Shown: positions 1 to 6,655 of the stretch, piece after piece | Layout: each line of letters starts with the position of its first letter | Numbering within the stretch: the stretch's first letter is position 1 | Source of the DNA: JALYSX01 sp036510515 | Lineage (GTDB): Bacteria > Vulcanimicrobiota > Vulcanimicrobiia > Vulcanimicrobiales > Vulcanimicrobiaceae | Direction of reading: 5' to 3' | NCBI GenBank assembly: GCA_036510515.1 | Contig: DATCDS010000157.1 | Location: 1-9,201 of the forward strand | Length of the DNA stretch: 9,201 nucleotides | The notes under the pieces: generated by a model | Told to the model about the DNA's origin: nothing | The model's input: the letters and a program-made list of their open reading frames with translations, nothing else | Databases searched by the model: none | Translations under genes and position numbers: made by a program

Positions 1-920
1 CAGTACTTGGGGAGCGGGATAAAGGCACGGGCGTTGCGTCGGTGCGCCCATGCGCGCAACGCCGTCTGCAGGCCCGAGTTCGCGGCGACGCCGCCGGAGA
101 GGACGACGCCGGTGTATGCGTGGCGCGAAAACGCCGCATCGACGCGGGCGATCAGCACGTCGATCACCGCGGCTTGAAACGACGCGGCGACGTCTTGCGG
201 CCTCGCCTCTTTGCCGGCGGGCGATTCTAGGAAGTAGCGCACGGACGTCTTCAGACCCGAGAACGACATGTCCAGCGCGTCGCCATCGGGCTTGTGGCGC
301 GGAAAGACGTAGGCTTTGGGATCGCCGTCGTGCGCGAGACGGTCGAGTTGCGGGCCGCCGGGAAATCCCAGGCCCAGCAAGCGCGCGGTTTTATCGTAGG
401 CTTCGCCGGCCGCATCGTCGCGCGTCCTTCCGAGAACCTGCATGCTCGTGGGCGATCGGACGGCGACGAGTTGCGTGTGCCCTCCGGAAACCAGCAGCGT
501 GAGGAATGGGTAGTCGGGTACGCCCGAATCTTCGGACGAACTCGCGTCGTCGGGATTGAGGAACGCGGCGAAGATGTGTCCGTGCAGATGGTTGACCCCG
601 TAGATCGGCTTGCCGGCGGCAAACGCGAGCGCCTTTGCGGCGGCGACGCCGACGATGAGGCTGCCGATGAGACCCGGGCCGCGCGTCACCGCGATGCCGT
701 CGATTGAGTCGAGGGTCGTTTCCGCGCGTTCCAGCGCGTCTTCGAGCGCGGCCGACAGTAAGGCGACGTGCTGGCGGCTGGCGATCTCGGGAACGATACC
801 GCCGTATTTTGCGTGAAACGCATCTTGATTGGTCGAAACGCTCGACAGTACGTCGCGGCCATCGCGCACCACGGCGGTCGCGGTATCGTCGCAAGACGTT
901 TCGATCCCGAGCAGCAGCAT
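1..920 (-). CDS. tsaD: tRNA N6-adenosine threonylcarbamoyltransferase TsaD, 3' end cut by window edge
   Basis: TsaD transfers the threonylcarbamoyl group from TC-AMP to A37 of tRNAs that read ANN codons (t6A), working in the cytoplasm with TsaB and TsaE. The visible 306 residues start with GIETSCDDTATAVV (5-18), followed by KYGGIVPEIASRQH (38-51), the TRGPGLIGSL loop (79-88), the metal site NHLHGH (H111 and H115), LLVSGGHTQLV (142-152), GEAYDKTARLLGLGFPGG (172-189) and MSFSGLKT (218-225). The ASKHA-type ATP-site loop LSGGVAANS is at 274-282. The frame leaves the window at PLPKY, just before the expected C-[TS]-D-N that carries the third metal ligand, so only about 10% is missing. I chose the ATG at 920 because homologues begin at this point. 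The frame stays open to an ATG at 1019, which would add 33 Arg-rich residues. No strong Shine-Dalgarno sequence marks either start. The neighbouring genes are unrelated; tsaB, tsaE and rimI are not visible. The family call is secure. Confidence 0.96.
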   Translation of the reverse strand, partial: MLLLGIETSCDDTATAVVRDGRDVLSSVSTNQDAFHAKYGGIVPEIASRQHVALLSAALEDALERAETTLDSIDGIAVTRGPGLIGSLIVGVAAAKALAFAAGKPIYGVNHLHGHIFAAFLNPDDASSSEDSGVPDYPFLTLLVSGGHTQLVAVRSPTSMQVLGRTRDDAAGEAYDKTARLLGLGFPGGPQLDRLAHDGDPKAYVFPRHKPDGDALDMSFSGLKTSVRYFLESPAGKEARPQDVAASFQAAVIDVLIARVDAAFSRHAYTGVVLSGGVAANSGLQTALRAWAHRRNARAFIPLPKY

Positions 921-1017
921 ATCCGTCCGTGTTCGTGCCAAGCGGCGGCCTGCCTTCGAACGGCGCGACCGCGCGACGCGCAAGAGATTTTCGAAGTCGC
1001 GGTCGAAGAGCCCCGAC
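921..1017. promoter_or_regulatory. Divergent intergenic region between tsaD and the propeller gene
   Basis: These 97 bp separate the two divergent starts, so promoters for both genes would be expected here or just inside the coding regions. I see no convincing -35/-10 pair. The region has TTCGAA twice (955-960 and 990-995) and a related TCGAAG at 1003-1008, with a short AT-richer patch (GAGATTTT) near 984-991. The whole stretch is also open in the tsaD frame, so it could be N-terminal coding sequence instead of a regulatory spacer. This is the weakest part of the left-hand annotation. Confidence 0.3.
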
Positions 1018-1665
1018 ATGCAAGATGTAACCGAACTGCGCCGGCTGCCCTCGCCGGCGCCGCGCCCGCAGGCGTTAGCGTTCGACGGCCACTATCTCTG
1101 GATGGGATCGCTGGAGACTCAGCGTTTGTATGCCATCGACCCCGATCACTGGACCGTCCGTGAGGAAGCGCAGGTGCCCGGACGCCCGTTTGGCGCGACG
1201 GTCGTCGGCGACGAACTGCGCGTGATCTACGGCATCGGCGAAGCGGACGACCGCGTGATCGGACGCTTTATCCCCGGGCACGGATTTCGAGAATCCGATA
1301 TCGTTGCTTGCCCGGAGGATACGGGCTCGCAGCTAGGGTACGACGGCGACTTCTTGTACGTCAGCCAATGGTACGACCAGCGCATCCTGCAGGTCAGCGA
1401 TCGCGGCAAGGTGCTGCGTACGATCGCGACGCCGCGCGGCATCTGCGGGCTGGTGGTGGTGGCCAGCCGCTTTTTCATCCTCAATACCGACGATGAGGCG
1501 TCCGACGAGTATTTCATCACGCGCATCGATGCGCGCGGCGAAACTCCGGTCGTGGAAGATCTCGCGCGCGTGCCGTTTGCCGCCCGAGCCCTGACCTTCG
1601 ACGGCGAGCGGTTTTGGACCAATCACCGCGAGAGCGGCGAGATCGTTGCGTTTGCCAACCCGTAG
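1018..1665 (+). CDS. Small beta-propeller-like protein of unknown function
   Basis: This is a 215-residue protein whose family I do not recognise. It has at least three similar segments with the pattern [A/L]-x-[F/Y]-D-G-x-x-[L/F]-[W/Y]: ALAFDGHYLWMG (19-30), QLGYDGDFLYVSQW (105-118) and ALTFDGERFWTN (191-202). Each is followed by a strand that ends in a phrase such as RLYAIDP or RILQVSDRG. This is the strand-turn-strand rhythm of NHL/Vgb/SMP-30-like propeller blades, but 215 residues allow only four to five blades, so it may be incomplete or pair with a partner. No signal peptide, membrane helix or catalytic motif is visible. I chose the ATG at 1018 because the upstream frame reads as Arg/Ser-rich non-protein sequence. 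The stop lies at, or 13 nt before, the start of the glycosidase-like gene, which suggests co-transcription. A link to carbohydrate metabolism is inferred only from that neighbour. Confidence 0.8.
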   Translation: MQDVTELRRLPSPAPRPQALAFDGHYLWMGSLETQRLYAIDPDHWTVREEAQVPGRPFGATVVGDELRVIYGIGEADDRVIGRFIPGHGFRESDIVACPEDTGSQLGYDGDFLYVSQWYDQRILQVSDRGKVLRTIATPRGICGLVVVASRFFILNTDDEASDEYFITRIDARGETPVVEDLARVPFAARALTFDGERFWTNHRESGEIVAFANP

Positions 1666-4111
1666 CAGCCGGCGTGCTGTGGCGCTTCCCGAGATCTTCG
1701 GCGCCGGGCAAAAGGGCGTGTACTATTCGGTTTCCGACCAGGAGATGGCCGCCGGCAGCACGCTCGGCGGGCCCAAATGCGTCGCCGTCATCAAGGCAAC
1801 CGGCGCGATCGAAAAGATCTATTCGACAGATTGCGGCAAGACGGTCGTGGGGACCGTCGTGGCGCATCATTGGGACCACCGCACGGGGATCGCGCTGAGC
1901 GCGCTTCCGGGCAGTTTTACGATTTACCCAGAGCATCAGGAGCATCGTTTTACGCTCTCCAACGGCGTCGAGGTGACTGAAGACGTCTTCGTGCTCAGCG
2001 GTAAGCCGAACGGTGATGTCGTCGATCTTCCGGGCGTCTTTTATTCGGTGGAACTGCACAACGCCACCGACCAAGCCCTCGAAATCGAAACGTACGGGTT
2101 CGCCCAACTGCGCGGCGACACCGTTGGCGCGGTTCGCACGCGGTTCGACCGGCGTGCCAACGCGATCGTCGCCACGGACGAGAAGGATCCGCGCCTCGCT
2201 CGGGCGTTTGCTTGTTCGGTTCCGGTGACGAGCTGGGAAACCACGATGGATCATGGGAAGGCGATCTCCAAGACGTGCCCGGGCATGCTCTCGGGCAAGG
2301 CGACTTCTCCGGCCAGCGATCCGATGGGCGCGTTGCATCTGCAGCACGCGCTCCAAGCCGGCGAGCGCGCGTCCTTCACCTTGCTCGTCACGCTTTCGAT
2401 CGCCGGGGCTCGCGATGCCATAGCGAACGTCAAGAACCTTCCAAGTGCCGACGATGCGCTGTCAACGACCCAGAGCTACTATCGAGAGGTGCTCAACCGC
2501 TCGGCGGTGGTAACGCCCGATGCGATCGTTAACCGCGGCGTGCTGTGGGCCAAGGCCAACATGTTGCGCGTGCAATCGTTCGCCCCCCAGGGGTGGTGCT
2601 TTGTCAACGATCCGGCGCGATCGAGCAACAGCGTGGCGCGCGATACCGCCTGGTACGCGTTCGGCGCCGACTACGTGACGCCCGAGTTCGCAGAAGCGTC
2701 GCTGATGTGGTATGTAGAACATCTTGAGAAGAGCGGCATGGTGATCGAATACTACGATATTCGCACGGGGAAGACGAACGATTACAACCTGAACGTCAAC
2801 GACAATACGCCGCTCTTGATCGTCGCGCTCTGGCATCACTACAGCACCACCGGGAACAGGGAATTTTTAGAGCGCGTGTTTCCTGCGGCGCGCAAAGCCG
2901 CGGACTATCTCCTCTCACAGCGCGACGAGCGAGGGCTGGTCTGGTGCACTGCCGATGGCGAGGCCACCTGGGGTATCGTCGGTTGGCGCAACGTCATCGA
3001 GCGCTACCAGCTCTCCGGCGCGACCACGGAAGTCAATTCGGAATGCTTCGCCGCTCTTAGGACCATGTCGCAGATGGCTCGGGTCTTGGGCCTGCACGAC
3101 CAGGCGCAGCAATATCAAGACGAGGCGGCCGCGCTCCGAGCGGCCATCAACAAGCATCTGTTCGATCCGGCCACGGGCCTCTATTACCTCAACATCGACC
3201 TGAACGGCGAGCGGCGCACCGACGTGACATCGGACTTGATCTTCCCCGTGATGTTCGGTGTGGCCGACGATAAGGTCGCGTCCGACATTGTCGGCAGGCT
3301 CAGCGTTGAGGAATTTTGGACCGACGCCGGTATCCGCACGGTGCCGCGAAACGCGCTGAACTACGGACCAACGCATGGCTTCGGACTGCTGGGCGGGGTT
3401 TGGGTGGGCGTCACGTTCTGGTACGCTTTCGCCGCCGCAAAGTTCAACCCGGGATTCATGGCCGAAGCGTTGTCCAAGAGCTTCGTGCATTATGCGCGCG
3501 ATCCGCGACGCAACAATACGGTGCCGGGGCAGTTTTCGGAGTGGCTTCACGGCGAGACGCTGGTCAATCAAGGAATGATGCTCTCGCCGTGGTTCCCGCC
3601 GCGCTACGTATGGGCGGCCATCGAGGGTGCCGCCGGCCTCGATCTTTCCGGCGACCAGCCGGCGATCAATCCTCGTTTGTCTCCGGATTGGAAATGGATC
3701 GGCGTGCGCAATCTGCCCCTAGCCGGCAAATCCTTGACGTGGTTCGTCGTGCGCGCTCCCGAGATCAAGATGTACTCCAACTTTCACTTTCAGCAAGCGT
3801 CGCCGTACACGGCTTACGATAGGGAGATCACCGAGAAGATCACCATCGGAGGGGACGCTGCGGTCGGACTTGCGCTGCGACAGCGGCAGAACATGGTGCT
3901 GTTTGTGGGCAATACGACGGATCGAACCCTCACGACGGCGATCGGCGTATCCGACGGCCTGAGCGGGACGTATGCGATGCGCGTTTTTAACAGCATGCGC
4001 GGCGCCTGGGTCGAGGGCGCGGTCGTCAGCGCGCGGGAGTTGGAAAGCGGCATTCCGGTACAGGTCGATCGCAAGGGGTTCTGCGTTTTCGAACTTCACC
4101 AAGAGGCGTGA
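1646..4111 (+). CDS. Six-hairpin glycosidase, amylo-alpha-1,6-glucosidase-like
   Basis: This protein of up to 821 residues has three parts. The N-terminal region is beta-rich (about 15-270) and resembles the beta-sandwich before the catalytic domain in GH65/GH94/GDE-type enzymes. The helical core (about 295-670) reads as an (alpha/alpha)6 barrel: RDTAWYAFGADYV (332-344), NVNDNTPLLIVALWHHY (383-399), TWGIVGWRNVIERYQLSG (441-458), TEVNSECFAALRTM (461-474) and SEWLHGE (631-637). A C-terminal beta domain runs from about 680 to 821. TEVNSE matches the place where GDE-type enzymes carry their second catalytic carboxylate (E462 or E466), but the aspartate usual in TWMD is absent at TWGI. The likely role is hydrolysis of an alpha-glucan or related oligosaccharide; the substrate cannot be named. 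With no signal peptide it is probably cytoplasmic. The listed start is TTG 1646, which overlaps the upstream gene by 20 nt. GTG 1679 (13-nt gap) is equally possible, and neither has a good Shine-Dalgarno sequence. Confidence 0.82.
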   Translation: MRLPTRSSRRAVALPEIFGAGQKGVYYSVSDQEMAAGSTLGGPKCVAVIKATGAIEKIYSTDCGKTVVGTVVAHHWDHRTGIALSALPGSFTIYPEHQEHRFTLSNGVEVTEDVFVLSGKPNGDVVDLPGVFYSVELHNATDQALEIETYGFAQLRGDTVGAVRTRFDRRANAIVATDEKDPRLARAFACSVPVTSWETTMDHGKAISKTCPGMLSGKATSPASDPMGALHLQHALQAGERASFTLLVTLSIAGARDAIANVKNLPSADDALSTTQSYYREVLNRSAVVTPDAIVNRGVLWAKANMLRVQSFAPQGWCFVNDPARSSNSVARDTAWYAFGADYVTPEFAEASLMWYVEHLEKSGMVIEYYDIRTGKTNDYNLNVNDNTPLLIVALWHHYSTTGNREFLERVFPAARKAADYLLSQRDERGLVWCTADGEATWGIVGWRNVIERYQLSGATTEVNSECFAALRTMSQMARVLGLHDQAQQYQDEAAALRAAINKHLFDPATGLYYLNIDLNGERRTDVTSDLIFPVMFGVADDKVASDIVGRLSVEEFWTDAGIRTVPRNALNYGPTHGFGLLGGVWVGVTFWYAFAAAKFNPGFMAEALSKSFVHYARDPRRNNTVPGQFSEWLHGETLVNQGMMLSPWFPPRYVWAAIEGAAGLDLSGDQPAINPRLSPDWKWIGVRNLPLAGKSLTWFVVRAPEIKMYSNFHFQQASPYTAYDREITEKITIGGDAAVGLALRQRQNMVLFVGNTTDRTLTTAIGVSDGLSGTYAMRVFNSMRGAWVEGAVVSARELESGIPVQVDRKGFCVFELHQEA

Positions 4112-4197
4112 CCGCGCCGCAGGAGGTTGCACGGGGCTCGGTTTAACGTCGCTCCGGTCGCGGTAGCATTGAAACAACCACGCGAGGAGGAGGAACC
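4112..4197 (+). promoter_or_regulatory. Leader of the basic-protein gene with a weak promoter candidate
   Basis: This 86-bp gap lies between the glycosidase-like stop and the next ATG. The best sigma70-like pair is TTTAAC (4142-4147) and TAGCAT (4164-4169) with a 16-bp spacer; both boxes are imperfect. A second AGGAGG at 4121-4126 has no suitable start codon after it and is probably a chance match. I see no clear terminator for the upstream gene, so the basic protein could also be read from the upstream operon. Confidence 0.25.
4184..4195 (+). promoter_or_regulatory. Extended Shine-Dalgarno sequence GAGGAGGAGGAA
   Basis: Overlapping AGGAGG cores at 4185-4190 and 4188-4193 lie 7 and 4 nt before the ATG at 4198. 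This is by far the strongest ribosome-binding site in the window. It fixes the start of the basic protein and suggests high translation, as expected for an abundant nucleic-acid-binding protein. Confidence 0.8.
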
Positions 4198-4473
4198 ATG
4201 GCTGCTAAAAAGACGACGCGCAAAAAAACCACGCGCAAGAAAACCATGCGCAAGAAAACCACGCGCAAGAAAACCACGCGAAAGAAGTCGACGCGTAAGT
4301 ACGGGCCCAAGGCCGGGAAAAAGGTCAAGAGAGCGATGGAAGAGATGAAGAGCGGCAAGCTGCGCTCGGGATCCAAGAGCGGTCGCAAGGTGACTAGCCG
4401 CAAGCAAGCCATCGCGATTGGCCTGAGCGAAGCGCGCGCCGAAGGCGACAAGGTCCCAAAGAAAAAAAGCTAG
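4198..4473 (+). CDS. Small lysine/arginine-rich protein with KKTTR repeats (histone H1-like tail plus DUF6496-like module)
   Basis: This 91-residue, very basic protein has two parts. Residues 4-33 are six tandem KKTTR pentads (one with TM, one with ST), similar in style to the lysine-rich tails of histone H1-like bacterial proteins. Residues about 42-87 form a conserved-looking module: KVKRAMEEMKSGKLRSGS (42-59), then KVTSRKQAIAIGLSEARA (64-81) and KVPKKK. The pattern R-x-M-x-E-x-K-x-G-x-L-x-SGS...VT-x-RKQAIAI-x-LSEAR is, as far as I recall, the family labelled DUF6496, whose function is unknown. The most likely role is binding DNA or RNA, perhaps in nucleoid organisation or stress; this is inferred from composition. 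The start is fixed by a strong Shine-Dalgarno sequence. The gene stands alone on the plus strand and converges on the MFS gene with 5 bp between stops. Confidence 0.9.
   Translation: MAAKKTTRKKTTRKKTMRKKTTRKKTTRKKSTRKYGPKAGKKVKRAMEEMKSGKLRSGSKSGRKVTSRKQAIAIGLSEARAEGDKVPKKKS
4207..4296 (+). repeat. Six in-frame 15-bp tandem repeats encoding KKTTR
   Basis: Six consecutive 15-bp units have the consensus AAGAAAACCACGCGC. The middle units are nearly identical; the first and last differ mostly at third codon positions, apart from the ACG-to-TCG change that gives Ser in unit 6. One unit carries ATG in place of ACG (Thr to Met). All units keep frame, so gain or loss of a unit would change tail length without breaking the protein. 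Confidence 0.92.
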
Positions 4474-4482
4474 GGAACCTAA
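4462..4482 (-). terminator. Weak intrinsic-like terminator for the thrS-lipoprotein-MFS unit
   Basis: Read on the minus strand, TAGG-TTC-CCTA (4481 to 4471) forms a short stem of 4 bp with a possible extra wobble pair, and a T7 run follows at 4468-4462. The two arms contain the stop codons of the two convergent genes. The stem is too short to be convincing, and the T run is also explained by lysine AAA codons of the opposite gene. Confidence 0.25.
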
Positions 4483-5714
4483 GTCGTCGTTAGGGCCGAG
4501 TCTTTTCGTTCGGGGACGACGAAACGTCCGACCGCGGTGAGGACGATGACGGCAACGATGACGATCGCGGCGATGGCCGCCAACGCTTTGGCGTAATCGG
4601 CGTGTCCGTTGGGCAGTCCGAACCGATGCGCGGCGAACACCGCTTCCACGGTGGCGGCGTTGGCGGCGATTAGCGTGCCGAGCTGGTAGGTGAACCCAGG
4701 AAAGATGCCGCGCGCGTTGGCCGGCGAGATCTCGTTCAAATGCACGGGAATCACGCCCCACGCGCCCTGCACCATAAATTGCATCGTGAAGGCGCCTACG
4801 GCCAGCAACCCCAGCGTCGCGCTAAACGCCCAGATCGGAATGACGGCTAGCGCCAAGATACCGGCGACGAGGACCGCCACGCGGCGCCCGAAGCGCTGTG
4901 AGAACCAGCCGAAGAAGACTCCGCCGCCTATCGCGCCGACCGCCGCGACGATCGAGACCAAAGAGGTTTGCCCGACGCCAAATCCGTGCTGCTTCTGCAA
5001 GAAGGTCGCGTAGAGGTCCTGCGTCCCGTGCGACATGAAGTTGAACGCCGCCATCAACACGATCGTGTAGAGCAACAGCGGCCAACGCGCGAGAAGCCCG
5101 CGAACGATGACCGGCGAACCGGTCAAGCCCGAGCGTTTCTGCTCGCGCCACGCCGCCGACTCGGGCACGTTCTTTCGGATGTAGATGATCAGCAGCGCCG
5201 GCAGGACGCCGATGACGAATAGCCCGCGCCATCCCCAGGGCGTGAACGTAAACACCAGATAGTAGGCGACGGCCGCTAACAGATAGCCCAGCATATACCC
5301 GGCTTGAAGAAGACCCGAGTAGAAGCCTCGACGATGTGTCGGCAGAGATTCCATGGCCAATGCCGCACCCAGGCCCCACTCGCCGCCCATCGCGACGCCG
5401 TAGAGCGCGCGCAAGATGAGAAATGCGGTGAAGGTCGGCGAGAACGCGGTGGCCAGCTCGAGGATCGCGTAAGCGGCGACATCGTACATGAGCGGAACGC
5501 GTCTTCCATAACGGTCGCCCAGCCATCCAAAGAGCAGCGCTCCCAGCGGACGCATCGCCAAGGTCAGCAGGATAGCGACGGTCATCTCAACGATGCTGCG
5601 GTGAAAGTCGTGCGCGACGAGCACGAGAACGAACGTTAGGAGGAAGTAGTCGAACGCGTCGAGCGTCCAACCCAGAAAGGACGCGACGAAGGTCCTGGTT
5701 TGTGCCGGCGTCAC
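4479..5714 (-). CDS. MFS transporter, sugar-acid/carboxylate:H+ symporter type
   Basis: This 411-residue inner-membrane protein has about 12 hydrophobic segments and the usual MFS length. TM1 carries GWTLDAFDYFLL (15-26) with D19 and D22, a hallmark of the sialate/lactate (NanT, JEN1) and aromatic-acid symporters. Motif A is GWLGDRYGRR (63-72), and its second-half copy is GWFSQRFGRR (269-278). RALYGVAMGGEWG (102-114), with ESLPTHRRG (122-130), is the R-x-x-x-G-x-x-x-GGEWG signature of these subfamilies. The likely function is proton-coupled uptake of an organic acid or sialic-acid-like compound; the substrate cannot be read from the sequence. The start is a GTG placed 2 nt after the lipoprotein stop, with no Shine-Dalgarno sequence, so translation probably depends on reinitiation from the upstream gene. 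The gene ends tail to tail with the basic-protein gene. Confidence 0.9.
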   Translation of the reverse strand: MTPAQTRTFVASFLGWTLDAFDYFLLTFVLVLVAHDFHRSIVEMTVAILLTLAMRPLGALLFGWLGDRYGRRVPLMYDVAAYAILELATAFSPTFTAFLILRALYGVAMGGEWGLGAALAMESLPTHRRGFYSGLLQAGYMLGYLLAAVAYYLVFTFTPWGWRGLFVIGVLPALLIIYIRKNVPESAAWREQKRSGLTGSPVIVRGLLARWPLLLYTIVLMAAFNFMSHGTQDLYATFLQKQHGFGVGQTSLVSIVAAVGAIGGGVFFGWFSQRFGRRVAVLVAGILALAVIPIWAFSATLGLLAVGAFTMQFMVQGAWGVIPVHLNEISPANARGIFPGFTYQLGTLIAANAATVEAVFAAHRFGLPNGHADYAKALAAIAAIVIVAVIVLTAVGRFVVPERKDSALTTT

Positions 5715-5716
5715 CG

Positions 5717-6655
5717 TTATCGTTGGGCGGAAGCGCTCGGCGCTGGCGCTGCGGAGTCGCCGGCTGCTGGCGACCCCGACGGCGTCGCGGATCCTTGCGC
5801 CGGGCTAGCCGAGCCCGAAGGGCGTTCGTCGCCATACAGCACGAACAGCCAGGTCTCGCCTTTCTTTACCGTCACCATGGGGGGCGTGAAGGAGAAGTGG
5901 AGCGTGGTTCCATCCAGCGTCGATTGCGAATACGACCCCAAGTAGCGATCGCTAATCTTGTGACGTTTGCCTTGCGTTTCTGCAAACAATTGGATGGCGA
6001 AACCGCGTCCGCCGATCTGCTCTTTGGGGAGCGTGAAATCGGCCGACGCCGCGCCGTCGAGCGTGACGTCGCCGTCGACGCTCATCCGCAGGGCCAGCAG
6101 CGGTGTGGTCGCAACCGCGCTGGGGTCGGGATTGTTCATCGCGGGCGCGTCTTTTGGTAACGGCTCGAGTTTGATGGTGACGTTGGCGTCGGGCGGGGTC
6201 GACGCCGATGGCGAGGTGCTAGCCGAAGGCGCAACGCTCGCGCTCGCGACGTCGTCACTAGCGCTGGGTTGCGGCGAGGGCGATGGCGCCGGACTGGGCG
6301 TGGGCGTGGGCGTGGGCGTGCGCTTGGGCTTGGCAGCGATTTTTTTGCCCTTGCGGTGCGACGCGGTCGGCACGGGCGTCGGCGTCGCCGGCGGGATGTT
6401 GAACCGCAGGACGCACGAGAACCCTTGGACCTCCGGACACGTAAAGCCCGTGGACGCTTGCGAGAACGGATACGTCCCGTTGCCCGGCGTCGGCGACGTC
6501 GCCGCCTTGGCGTTGGCGGCAGACGAGCCGGTGCTGTTGACCGGATTGGGCGGCATCCCCGGCGTCGTCGTGCCGCCGTTGGAGAAGCTGCCCTGACATG
6601 CGCTCAGCGCCAGCGTGGCGAGTGCGATTGGGGCGGCGTACGTGCGAAGGTTCAT
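5717..6655 (-). CDS. Pro/Ser/Thr-rich lipoprotein of unknown function
   Basis: This 312-residue predicted lipoprotein has a signal peptide at residues 1-19 ending in the lipobox LSAC, which makes C20 the lipidation site. Three parts follow. Residues 21-90 are a Gly/Ser/Asn-rich spacer with two more cysteines (C73, C81) that could form a disulphide. Residues about 91-158 are a low-complexity tract with a basic patch (RKGKKIAAKPKR, 101-112) and a TP/SP run (113-131). A folded region (about 159-278) of alternating hydrophobic strands contains GFAIQLFAETQGKRHKISDRY and GETWLFVLYGDE, and a Ser/Ala/Pro tail finishes the protein. The tract looks like a flexible stalk that crosses the cell wall or periplasm. 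I know no family for the folded part. The ATG overlaps the thrS stop as ATGA and has no Shine-Dalgarno sequence, so translational coupling to thrS is likely. The protein ends 2 nt before the MFS start. Confidence 0.85.
   Translation of the reverse strand: MNLRTYAAPIALATLALSACQGSFSNGGTTTPGMPPNPVNSTGSSAANAKAATSPTPGNGTYPFSQASTGFTCPEVQGFSCVLRFNIPPATPTPVPTASHRKGKKIAAKPKRTPTPTPTPSPAPSPSPQPSASDDVASASVAPSASTSPSASTPPDANVTIKLEPLPKDAPAMNNPDPSAVATTPLLALRMSVDGDVTLDGAASADFTLPKEQIGGRGFAIQLFAETQGKRHKISDRYLGSYSQSTLDGTTLHFSFTPPMVTVKKGETWLFVLYGDERPSGSASPAQGSATPSGSPAAGDSAAPAPSASAQR
6295..6318. repeat. Four TGGGCG hexamers (G-quadruplex-type motif)
   Basis: The plus strand carries four perfect TGGGCG units, giving four GGG runs separated by 3 nt (6296-6316), the classical G-quadruplex pattern with short loops. 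On the minus strand the tract encodes part of the Thr-Pro run of the lipoprotein, so the G-rich strand is that gene's template strand. Confidence 0.85.

Noticed and set aside
391..1023. 210-codon minus-strand frame overlapping tsaD in another frame
   Set aside because: The TsaD frame with all family motifs covers the same DNA; this one is Arg-rich and featureless.
1517..2356. 279-codon minus-strand frame across the propeller/glycosidase junction
   Set aside because: Antisense to two genes with good protein character; Arg/His-rich, no motifs, no ribosome-binding site. It is a GC-driven shadow.
2915..3571. 218-codon minus-strand frame inside the glycosidase-like gene
   Set aside because: Shadow of the helical-domain codons on the opposite strand; no domain or start signal.
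4121..4126. AGGAGG after the glycosidase-like stop as a ribosome-binding site for a tiny gene
   Set aside because: No ATG or GTG follows at a usable distance with a sensible reading frame.
4096..4761. 221-codon minus-strand frame with repeats such as ARGFLAHGFLARGF
   Set aside because: The apparent protein repeat is simply the reverse complement of the 15-bp KKTTR-coding repeat.
5967..6596. Plus-strand frame with Gly/Val repeats (GVGVGVGV)
   Set aside because: Antisense reading of the lipoprotein Thr-Pro tract; the lipobox and ATGA coupling support the minus-strand gene.
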